Positions 11,655 to 21,721 of a stretch of DNA of 64,000 nucleotides are shown piece after piece. Every line of letters starts with the position of its first letter. Position 1 is the stretch's first letter. The translations under genes and the position numbers were made by a program. The notes under the pieces were generated by a model, which saw only the letters and a list, made by a program, of their open reading frames with translations, did no database searches and was not told the origin of the DNA. The stretch is from Strigamia acuminata. Its lineage: Eukaryota; Arthropoda; Chilopoda; Geophilomorpha; Linotaeniidae. Where the stretch lies: NCBI GenBank assembly GCA_949358305.1, contig OX442314.1, forward strand, positions 62,815,369 through 62,879,368, read 5' to 3'.

Positions 11655-12358
11655 AACCCACATAATGTATATTTATTTATTTATTTAATCGCACTCCAAA
11701 GGAGTAAAAAGAAATGAGATACAAGTGAGTAAAAAATTTCAGATGCAAATTACGAATTACATATTAATTTGGGTGGAAGAAACGAGGGGGGGATTTTTGC
11801 CGTGAAAGGGACGGACCCCAATGCTGCAGGGCCACAGGTTGGGGAAGAGGAGTGAGGCAAGATCGTCCGAGGCAATACGAAGGAAGAAAGACTTGCTGAT
11901 CGTGCTGTTTTCTTTTGTCCATTTATCACACTGGAGGACGGTCAGGCCACGGGACTCTGCGTATTTGCGGACCTCGTCGCTGGTGGTGGCGGCCAGCAGG
12001 TTACATGATTCGAGTAGTCAAGCGGTCATTTAGAGACGTAGCGGCACGTAGGGAGCTGTCGACAACGTTTCCAATATTCGAGCGGAGGCGACGGGCAGTA
12101 CGTCGTGAGGGATAGGCCATTTGGCGAGTCGGCGACTGGACTTCAGTGTTGATTACAGAATCAATACGGTGGTTGAGTGGACGGTGATGGGGAGCGGCGG
12201 CATGGGCGTACGACAGCGGTGTTGACGACGTGGTCATGGTTGACGTCGACAAGGACGGGGGCAGTCGAGGCGGCGGCAACGAAGAAGACGGGGGCGTGGT
12301 GTTGGTAGCGGTAACAGCAGCCGCAGCGGGATAGTCGGAAGAGTGGCCGGGCAATCAA
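11655..12358 (-). pseudogene. non-LTR retrotransposon fragment with ORF1-like C-terminus
   Basis: Read on the minus strand, a reading frame ending at about 11765 encodes a segment with 'VLQCDKWTKENSTISKSFF' and 'LFPNLWPCSIGVRPFHGK'. This resembles the C-terminus of ORF1-type proteins of some LINEs (W-P-x-G-V-x-x-R-x-F pattern). An upstream Ser/Pro/Thr-rich stretch (12001-12354) is in another frame, so at least one frameshift or stop separates them. The minus-strand 3' end is an (AAAT)n tail at about 11664-11685, typical of LINE 3' ends. No reverse transcriptase is present. The assignment rests on motif memory, so confidence is moderate. Confidence 0.45.
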
Positions 12359-12628
12359 GACTGCTGAACGAGCCAGTTTTCATTGCAGTGATTTCAGTTG
12401 AATGTACCGTACCTTAATTGTATTGTTCATGATGGCTAACGAGGTTAGCATTCGTGCAATGGCAGCTTGAATTTGGTCTAGTTGTGACGGCGGATCAAGG
12501 ACCGAATTCCAATTTCCTTTTAATTAACATAAGCCGGATATTTCTATCCAGAAATGTTCTAAGTTAGACCAAATCTCAAATGTTACAAAGTCAAAGTCAG
12601 AGAGTTTATTGCTGTCTGCAATTATTAA

Positions 12629-13027
12629 CCTTCCCATAGCCATGGTAGGTCAAAAAAATTACAGAAGTGGAAAAATCACTGTAATTCTTTTTTTTCTGAT
12701 AATTAATTAATGAGGTTAACTTGTATTCCTCAAAAACTTTTTTTTCTTATTTTATAATGTCTAAATACAAATAGTTTTTCAATTATTAAGATAATTTAAT
12801 ATTTATAACATAAAACACCCTTAATGGGAGCGCCGTACACTGCTTTGCCATCTGTTTGCACTAGGTGGCGTATTAAAATTAGTCCTAAAACATGTGCTTT
12901 TACCAGGAAAAATGCGATTGCACCAGGAAAAATGTGATTCTGCACATGCGCAGAAGCATTTTAAAAGAAGGCCGATTTGACCGACCTTAGCTAGCAATGG
13001 TGGAAACTAGGCTTGGCTATGGGAAGG
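12629..13027. mobile_element. piggyBac-like MITE with TTAA target duplication
   Basis: 399 bp with ends CCTTCCCATAGCCA and TGGCTATGGGAAGG, flanked by TTAA at 12625-12628 and 13028-13031. TTAA duplications are the hallmark of the piggyBac superfamily. There is no transposase, so it is non-autonomous. It sits in the extra DNA upstream of NLR gene 2. Confidence 0.7.
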
Positions 13028-13826
13028 TTAAATTCTAACTTAATTCTATTCAATTACATGTCTGTGATAATCACTTAAATTCAACTTAACTTACACAATG
13101 AAATATAAACTGTTATATGACCAAATCAATTCAATAAACCAAATAATTTAGAGAAAGACAAGGGCCACACCTAGAACAGGCTGACTCCAAGTCTTCTCCA
13201 CGTAAAGCGAGCATAGAACATTCAGGTTTGAAGTCAAGGACAGAACTGACTTAACTTGGTGATTCTATCTACTATAGTCACCTTCTGTTCCCCTCGTTTG
13301 GGCAAGTTAAATGGTCCGATGATGCTGCCTGATGGCAACGCCATCTATTGGTGAAATTGAGCAACTTAATTTGTCAATAATTCGTATGCATAATCTAAGG
13401 ACTTAAGTGGATGTGAAAACAAAAACAACATGTTAGCGTTAGCGTAAAACCGGAAGTGGGTCCGTCAAAGTTTATTTACGGTATAAGCAGAATGCGCTAG
13501 ATGGCGCTAATACATAAATGACATGCGGAAATGTCGAGCAAGATGCGAGTTTGTTTGACCCTAACTTGGCCTTAGTTTGAATGTCAGTTTGACTCCAATT
13601 TTGAGGATCTATTGCAGCGAAAGGTCAATGTTAGGATGGGTGTGTCTGTACAGAAGACTAATTTTCACTTGTAAAATTACTTACAGATTGTGCAGTTTTC
13701 AAAAAGACCATCACAAACAAGAAATTTATAATAAACAACAAAGGAGGTATAAGTATTATAAATTTGTATCATTAACAAACACTCACAGAACAGTTCTTTT
13801 GAATATTTTGCAGAGATTTTAACAAT

Positions 13827-16800
13827 ATGGATGACAGACCGAGCAACACTGATAAACTTAGTGGCAGTGGATATGTAGCAATGCACATTGAAGCTAAAAC
13901 CGTTTCAGTTACTAACACGGTAACAAGCGAAAACAAATGAACTATTTCCACACCAGATGTACAAGGTTAGCTTCGTTCACTTAGTGAATACAAATTTAAA
14001 GTAAAATAGTAATGCGGTTTTCATCTTTACAGCATCTACTAGTGAGCCAACACAGCAAATCATCCACTGTTGTGAAAACTACGACAGAAATGGCAACAAA
14101 CTATGTGATGTTTTTCGTAGAAAACTTCAGCAATTCTACAGTGCTTTGGCTCTACCGAAAGTTGCTTGGGCGAAAGGAAACAATGATTTGTCAATTGTGG
14201 AACATTTCATCAAACTCCAACTGATTGAATCAGACAAATCAGTAGAGATAGAAGACATTTTCAAACGTGTAGACAACATGAAACCAACAAGAATACTTAT
14301 CGAAGGGCAACCTGGATTTGGCAAAACTGCTCTAGCGATGAAACTAACGTACGACTGGGCAACAAACAAGAAATACATCAACTTCAAATTTGCCTTCTTC
14401 ATTCCCCTTCGAGAATTACAACAAAGAAGTATTGAAGATGTTATTGTACAAATTGCGGATCACGTCGGTGTTGAAGGTGTTACCAGTGCTATCCAAATGG
14501 TAAAGTTTCACGAGCAAGATACAATATTCATACTCAATGGATTAGATGAATTGTCGGTAGAAAAACGTCGTGAAATCAGGAAACTACTTCGTAAGGAAAT
14601 ATACGATGTTGCAACAGCAATTGTATTCTGTAGAACAGGCTTGGACGATTTAAGAATTGAAGAACAAACGCAATTATTTGGAATACCGACCAAACGTAAT
14701 TATTACGATAAGCGAATATCGATATTAGGTGTTAAAGGCGAAGATGCTAAGCGACAATTTTTAATTAAATTTCTCCCAGAAGCCATTGTTGATGACATAA
14801 CCCTAGCTCTGTCATCTCAGATTGACTTATTTGATTCGCCGCTTTTTCTGATGCTGATACCTGTAATACTAGAACAAGACAAAACCATCGGACAATGCGA
14901 AACAAAAACACAGTTTTACAAAAAATTGTTCAATTCCGTTTTGAAGCACAGTTATGTCAAACGTGGATTGGAAATTGAAAACGAGTTTGATCTGTTTTGT
15001 TACAACAATCCACCTAACATAATTCAGAAGAATATGTTCAAATTTGGAATGTCATGTGTGCAACAATTATCAAGCAATGATTTGAATTTTGATTGTGATC
15101 AGTTGACTGAAGAGATTTTTGAACTCGGGTTTTTGATCCGACATTCAGAAATCACATTCTTTAAGGAATCAAGAAATCATTACGAGGCATTCCACATGTC
15201 CATGTTGGAATTTGCAGCTGCTTTTGCACTTTGGATGAACTTAAAATCCAACAGATCTGCAAACAACGATAATGATTTAAAACTTACTGTTAATCGTTTT
15301 CTTGATACTGAAGGAACAACATTGGTCTTGCCCTTTCTCGCAAGTCTGATGGAAAACGACTTGGATCTTGTTTTGTGCCAAGTTGACTTATACAGTTACT
15401 TATTTTCTTTGAGATTTGAGTTGACAGCAAAACTTGTTGCCGACTGTTCGAAACATTCAATTACTAAAAGCAAATATCTGAAAAGAATTATTCCTTGCTC
15501 TTTATCGGCAGACTACACCAATAATAATATAAGACCAACCAATGATCTGATCAAATATGGAATTGATTGCGGTGAAATTAAGTCAATTGAATTTAAAGCT
15601 AAACCATTTTCAGAATTAGTCACAAATGAAAATGAGATTCGTTTGCATCTTAAACTTTTACCATATTTGGGATCCTCGTTTATAGCTCATTCACATGCCC
15701 ATTGCAAAATGCAACAAAGCTTTTCATCCACAGTTCCATTTGGTGGTACAATAAACGAATGTCTAAATTATGTTGCATCATCGTCAGACATCGAATCTTG
15801 TGATGTGCAGATGTTCGACGAATATTCAAGAGAATTTTTAGTAGCCACAACAAAGAATGAAAGATTCAACCAAATTAAATATCGATATTTACGCGTTGAG
15901 ATCAAAACAAAATTTGAAAAACAAATTGTCATAAGACTGCTTGAAAGAAATCAAATCCAACAACTGTGGCTCGAAGGAACCTTAAACATGAACATGAGCG
16001 ACTTTTGCTGCGCTGCTGCTCGTTCAACTGATTTGACCGTGCTGTACCTAAGAAATTGTACCATTAATATAGAGAATCTTACCAACAATGGAGCAAAGAA
16101 ATACAAAAATCTGACAATGCAGAACTGTGAATTTGTTTCCAAGGACATTAAAATGTTGCCTAATGAAGCAATAACTAGAACAGAGCCTTCTGACTTGGAT
16201 TGTGGTGTCTTTGACTTATATGATTTGATAACAAAACATCCAACATGGAACGGATTTAACACTATTAAAAGGGTGAGGATACCATTCAAATCAGATCAAA
16301 TACACTTATACGAGATGAATGCATTCTCTGCATTCAGAAATTTACAAATGTTACATATAATGTTTAAACGTGAACCAGCCAATCAGGAAGTAATACTAAT
16401 TGCAAAGTCCATCAACAGTCTTTCAATTGTAAAATTGGTAATTGAAAACCGGTGCAGTCAGCGTTTAAATCTATTCAAATACATGAATGATTTGTGGATG
16501 GATGAAAGACATTCTCATTTAAAAACTATAGAATACTTCCAACATCAATTCGAGGATTTTTGGTCAATGCTGCTTGAATTGTTGAAGGGACTCAGTTACA
16601 ATCATTGGGATAAAGTTGATTTATTTGCCGTAAAAGAATATTTGTGGAAAATTAGAAAATATCTGACCAATTTTGATGTCTTTCACTGCCACCCATACAA
16701 TAATCTTGAAAGTATAGTCGAGTATGATTTTGATCCTCGTTTTGACAATACCTATATTTATGATAATTATAATTATCATTATTATTATTATTATCATGTT

Positions 16801-16851
16801 TTTTCTATAACAAGAAATTCCAAGAATCCTGAAATTTTGGATATCAATTAA
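13827..16851 (+). pseudogene. NLR-like NACHT gene 2, stop codon in exon 1
   Basis: By homology to genes 1 and 3, exon 1 is 13827-13965, the intron is 13966-14032 and exon 2 is 14033-16851. Codon 38 of exon 1 is TGA (13938-13940) where gene 1 has CAA, so the homologous start gives only 37 residues. Exon 2 is fully open for 939 codons. Its first in-frame ATG is 14278, six residues before the Walker A motif GQPGFGKT, and would give 857 aa without the N-terminal region. Walker B reads ILNGLDEL: the first Asp is Asn (AAT, 14536-14538). A 39-bp in-frame deletion at 16143/16144 removes 13 residues present in genes 1 and 3. The rest, including leucine-rich segments and a Tyr-rich tail, is close to gene 1. 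It may be a young pseudogene, a shortened NACHT protein, or a gene with another first exon. Confidence 0.75.
13938..13940 (+). other. in-frame premature stop in exon 1 of gene 2
   Basis: The frame from ATG 13827 is intact for 37 codons and closely matches gene 1, then reads TGA. Gene 1 has CAA at the same site. Donor and acceptor sites around the intron are conserved, so the reading frame comparison is secure. Confidence 0.85.
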
Positions 16852-16905
16852 AGCGTACCGAGTACTTTTAATGTCAATAATTGTTGTAATGCAACCTCAT
16901 TTTAA

Positions 16906-16911
16906 AATAAA
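16906..16911 (+). terminator. poly(A) signal of NLR-like gene 2
   Basis: AATAAA in the conserved 3' flank, 55 bp after the stop codon. Confidence 0.6.
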
Positions 16912-17530
16912 AATTCGTGACATACTATCAAAAGCAACCCATCAGAATCTTATTGAATAAATTCCACAACTGGGATAAATTATTATTTTCAAGAAAAACT
17001 ATCGAACGACTGAAAAGTCAACCGCGGATAATGTCACAACTTATTTATTTCTGGAGTATTACCGTACGTATGTTTAAAAAGTTGCATGTTTTGCTCAAAT
17101 TTGTCGGGTCAGTTTCATGCGTCGGCTTTATTGCAATGCTCGAATTTCTCCAACATTAATTACTAGAGTTTAACAAAAGTTCTTAACACGAGATAACTTT
17201 TTTTGCATGCACTGGTGCTAAGCACAAGTATAAACTCGAGACACTCTTTTGTCGTGCCACGTGGGCCAACACGAAGTTTTGCGCAAGGTTGGCGCGTTAC
17301 GCTTTATTGAAGGCTCCTAGTGAGAGATGATGTCTTTAACTAAAACTTTTTTTTTAAATTACAAATTTAGTCAGTTTTGCGTTTCATACAGAAAATATAT
17401 ACAGTTTTACATTTTTTTGATTAGTATTCCGCACTTACTGCAAACTGAATCGTTAGATTAAGCACCTCTAAATGTTTAAGTGCCGGTATCAGTTTCCTAA
17501 CTCACAAGTGAGTGATGTCAAGATGTGGTA
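16912..17530. repeat. 3' flank of the NLR duplication unit, copy 2
   Basis: It matches 6324-6900 downstream of gene 1 in order and orientation and ends with the 'gagtgatgtcaag' phrase, also found at 8610. No exon was seen. Confidence 0.6.
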
Positions 17531-17535
17531 GTCAT

Positions 17536-18111
17536 TGTTGGTCTAAAAGACCATTTTATATGTCGATGAGACATAGAATCTTATTATGTTATATTCTAAT
17601 CATTTATTCCGATATTTATTTTATATCAAATCCCAATTGTCTTTATATAATTTGATATAATGATTTAATGTTTATTTACATCTCAAATAGCTTATTTCCA
17701 ATGTTTACAATTGTATTTGATTATTAAGCATGGAGTATCATGCTTTATTTAGCCACAATGTTTAATTCACTTTAATTTTATGTCATGTGTTTACAATTAC
17801 CGACACAAGGTGTCGCAATGTACACTTTTCCACTTGTCAACATGGCGCCCACCTCGAGAACGAGCTGCTCCGCCATTTTTCATTAATTCTGGACTCAATT
17901 GTTAAGTATGTTATTATTAAACCTCATTTTATAGTTTTAACAAGTGTTAAGTCTTGTCTTTACGGCATATAAGCGCTTTCTGCGCGGCCGCCATTCGTTT
18001 CCTTGCAAAACGTCGTCGACACGTTCGTGCGTACAGCACGACACCATCTTGGTTATAATTCGCTTCCACGTTTCGGTTCACGCCGAATTTGCGCCGCTCT
18101 CCTCTGCTACA
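17536..18111. mobile_element. solo LTR, 576 bp
   Basis: It starts TGTTGGTC and ends GCTACA (TG...CA) and is flanked by a 5-bp direct repeat GTCAT (17531-17535 and 18112-18116). The paralogous flank near 8625-8640 is the empty site, 'gtagtcatcgctcatcgc'. A TATA-like 'gcatataag' at about 17966 lies inside. A 5-bp duplication and TG...CA ends fit an LTR left after recombination of a full element. The parent family was not identified. Confidence 0.7.
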
Positions 18112-18116
18112 GTCAT

Positions 18117-18300
18117 CGCATGGGAATTAACTGAAGCTGGCATCGTGAGTTCGAATTTTGCAGGTTTGGATAATGATTGTAAAGACATCGGAAACTGGGA
18201 TTCAATTACGAGGTTGCATAAATTTGGGAAAAGCTGGGCGAGTTTGAAGATAGCCGTAGCGCTTGGTAACAGTGTCTAATGGTTTAATAGTGGATGGGTT
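18117..18300. repeat. repeat shared with 8625-8790
   Basis: Second copy of the segment that follows NLR gene 1, followed by a decayed remnant of the 31-bp minisatellite to about 18420. The next ~270 bp are AT-rich with nothing recognisable. Confidence 0.55.
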
Positions 18301-18689
18301 TTGTTTTTTTTTTTTAGGAAAAAACAGGAAGACCCAAATTTCTTTAAATTCATCCAAATTCATCAAAAATTTGTAAAAATTTTATCAAAAATCACCAAAA
18401 ATTCGTTAATTTCATAAAAAATGTGTCGGTTTTTTATAAAGCTTCCGACAAAATTCAAATTTGTTTCATAAATCTCGACCAAGTTTGCATTTTTTTTAAA
18501 TATTGTTAAGATTTAGTTAATTATTTGACAAATTTGAACAAATTTCAAAAACGTTGGGTGTTTTTTTTTTTAAATTTTCGATGAAATCTGCATTTTATTT
18601 TTATAAATTCTAACAAAATGTGCGGTTATTTCAATCAAATTTGATAAAATTTTGATAAAAGTTAGATCTTGCATTGAATAGTCTTTTTT

Positions 18690-19290
18690 CAATCCTACAG
18701 CATGATGAATGGCAAAATTGAATTTCGCGCCGTCTGGTGGAAAAAATAAATGGAGCGCCAGGATTGGCTGAATGGAAAGAGAACGGTGATTGGTGCCGCC
18801 GTTGAGTTAGATCTCCCGAAAACGACTGGAGACGATTTCCTAACAACTTGAAACCATCTTAGAACGAAAGAGGAGGTAAAACAACAATACATCACTTGAA
18901 AACCAGTCCAATATTGTGACTAATATCTTCAAATTTATTACAGATAGCGTACAGCATGAGTTGCGATTATAAACGATCAAAATTCGACGACAAGAGCTTC
19001 GAAAACATATTAGATGACTTCCAATCGATCTGCAACTAATGAATACGGAAAGAGCAGCTCAAAATTACCCTCTGTCAAAGGTAAATTCGAATCCAAAACT
19101 TACTCAATTTTTATAAATCAATTTTGATAGACGATATCGGGTGACACGACCTAAACACGACCTCAGACCGCGGAAGTGATGCCAAAATTGAATTCTGTGG
19201 TAACAATATTAATTTCCCTCGAACGACTTGAAATCACTGACGTAAAATTCTATTACATTTTTTAGGAACTCAACTAACTACCGAAATTTT
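18690..19290. repeat. duplicated noncoding segment (paralogue of 30640-31434)
   Basis: It shares long stretches with 30640-31434, for example 'ctaacaacttgaaaccat' and the 'aatcgatctgcaactaatga' area. This copy lacks two insertions found in the other: the element at 30765-31161 and the gypsy element from 31435. It therefore provides both empty sites. Confidence 0.65.
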
Positions 19291-19556
19291 ATAATTTTAA
19301 AACTATGTAATCCAGCTGGAATCAGATAAGGATCAATATTAACTTAGAACTGAGAATGAGTATTAAAAAGCTAACTTTGATTTCAGAAATGCAAGAATCA
19401 ACTCGCATTTGGACACGACCTCCACTGCATTACCGTGAACGAGAAACGGACACCACTCGGAGACCAGCCTAATTTCTCTTGAATTTAGTGAACAAACATG
19501 GATTAAAATATCCATCTAAGCCCAACTTGACCCGACTCGTTTCGTTTCGATTACTC

Positions 19557-19655
19557 TAAAATCTTGGAACAAAATTTCATCCAAAATCTTGGAACAAAAT
19601 TTCATCCAAAATCTTGAAACAAAATTTCATCCAAAATCTTGGAACAAATTTTGGA
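19557..19655. repeat. 25-bp tandem repeat
   Basis: Nearly four copies of a 25-bp unit 'ccaaaatcttggaac' plus 'aaaatttcat'. Noncoding. Confidence 0.8.
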
Positions 19656-19725
19656 ATGATTGGAGGCATCTTTTGATTGCAAACTCCTAAAAAGCTGCAT
19701 ACCGCTTTAAAAACTCCATCTATTT

Positions 19726-20398
19726 TAGGGTTTCTGTTTTTCTACCTTTTTTTAATAGCCGGTTCCCGGTACCAAAATGGCCGGTAATCCCGGGAAATTG
19801 GTACTCTCGGTACCATAATTATTTTCGATGATTTTCATTGATTTTTCTTCATATTAGGTGTTTTTTAAATTGATTTTTCATTATTTTAGGCGTTTTTAAA
19901 TTGATTTTTCATCATTTTAGGCATTTTAGTAGGATTTTTAATCGTTTGAAAAGTTTTATTGATGAATTTTTATTTGTTTTAGACATCGGATTACCACTTA
20001 GACGTTCTTGATGGATTTTTCTTTGTTTTAGACGTCTAAAACAAAAGAAATATACATCAAAAGATGTCTTAAATAATGAAATATCCATTATAAAACGTAT
20101 AAAACGATTAAATATCCATCAAAGGATGTCTAAAATGAAGAAAAATCGATTAAAACATACACGTCTGAAATGATGAAAAATAGTTAAAATATGTCTGAAA
20201 TGATGAAATATGTCATGTCTAGACCGACCATGTTCGTCATTGCGCTGGTTTGATTCCGGAAGTCGCAATGACAAAGTGGTATTTCTGTTATTCTGACCAG
20301 AACCGCAGGTACCGGTTATTTCCCGGTTCCCGGTTCCGTAATTTTCCATCTGGTTTTCCAGGAAATCGGTATCCCTGTTTCCCAGGACCAAAACCCTA
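19726..20398. mobile_element. hAT-like fold-back MITE
   Basis: 673 bp with ends TAGGGTTT and AAACCCTA and an interior that folds back on itself, with a palindrome around 20030 ('ttttagacgtctaaaa') and repeated 'gatgtctaaaatga' phrases. It is flanked by an imperfect 8-bp direct repeat, ATCTATTT (19718-19725) and ATCTATGT (20399-20406), matching 7 of 8. An 8-bp duplication and TAGGG ends fit hAT-type elements. Its right half recurs at 38518-38690. There is no transposase. Confidence 0.55.
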
Positions 20399-20406
20399 AT
20401 CTATGT

Positions 20407-20770
20407 CCAGAGTTTCGACTCGTGTTTGTGAAAAACAACTACGACACATTGGTTTGTATTTCTCTTTGCTCCTCGTGTAACTTTGACTTGTTTCTCTTCT
20501 CTAATCCGTTTTGTAAATGACGTTCTATTCCACAGTAAAAGCAACTGGTAGACCACTCCGCGATTGGGATGATATTACAAACTTGACCAAAGGGCTTTTG
20601 CTGTGCCAAATCGCAACACCATATTTTTCCGCAGCAGTACTTTATTGATCGCTCACCTTTTCTTGTCTTCTAAGGCGACTCGAGCACGGATCGTTCTGGT
20701 CAACCATGTTGTGCAGAAATACTCTGAGTTTGCTGATTCCTTTTCGTCTTCGTTGTATTGAAAATCAAAA
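20407..20770. other. intergenic, nothing recognised
   Basis: No ORF, repeat or RNA gene that I can support. The duplicated upstream block starts soon after. Confidence 0.35.
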
Positions 20771-20968
20771 TTGTTACCGTATTAAGCTGTATGATTTTCC
20801 ACTCATAATTCGTATTCGCATCGTTCTAACGACTTGGGAAGGGCGTTTTGAATCCCTTGTTGATTTGTCTTCCACTCAAAATCAGCGATGGTAGGCATCT
20901 CCTGTATTGACCGTTTGTTGTCCACATCCATTTGAAACCAGTTCGAATGTCAATGTCCTCATTCAGTA

Positions 20969-21144
20969 CAGTTAGAAACGAATTGCAAGGAACTCGAGAA
21001 ATCAGTTCGTTATAACAAAAGTTTGTTACGTTGACATTTTTTAACGTGGTGTTCTCTGGCCATCAAATGCTTAAAAATGGCTTGGTTAACCAACCAACGA
21101 AAAATTAGTCATGTATTGCAGTTCGTTATAACGAGGTTCGACTG
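20969..21144. mobile_element. pogo/Tigger-like MITE, copy 2
   Basis: It has the same CAGT...ACTG ends and TA flanks (20967-20968 and 21145-21146) as 708-882. The right end contains 'CGTTATAACGAGGTTCGACTG' in part, the classic pogo-like end. It was carried along by the segmental duplication rather than inserted independently. Confidence 0.65.
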
Positions 21145-21721
21145 TAGAGTCTTGGATGTCTGACTTGATCGTTTCATCGATTGGACCTGCAACTGTCGTA
21201 CAGACTTGGACATCAAATTCGTCCCATTCCAGCTGGAAGCTCACCTGCAGAATGAGCGTTTTCGGCTGTATCCACCAGGTAGTGCAAAAACTCACTGATA
21301 AGTTGTGACAAATTGACATTTAAATGATGTCACACAATCACCTTCACATCATGGGTTTATGTGATTGTGAAAACGCTCATTCTGCAGTTGAGCTTCAAGC
21401 TTGGACTGGGACGATTTTTATGTCCAAGGCATGTGAAAATAAATTTTTTTTTTAAAATATTGTTAAAAGCATTAAAAATCGACCAAATATGGATAAAGAG
21501 CATTAAAAATTGATAAAAAACAACTATTGAATTGCAACTTTTTGATATCTATTATATCGGGATTGTTTGCGACCGTGGCATCAAACATGTCGATGAAGCG
21601 GTTAAAAGTGAGCGGACTGCCATCAATTTTCGTAAGATCAGGCTTAAGTAACCATAGAACTGGCCTGCCCCGGCGGGCTACTGGGAATTTCCCAGTGGCC
21701 TGTACTTACATCCTAACACTA

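Noticed and set aside
12001-12354. 117-codon Ser/Pro/Thr-rich minus-strand frame as a stand-alone gene
   Set aside because: It adjoins, out of frame, an ORF1-like C-terminus and a LINE tail, so it is better explained as part of a decayed retroelement.
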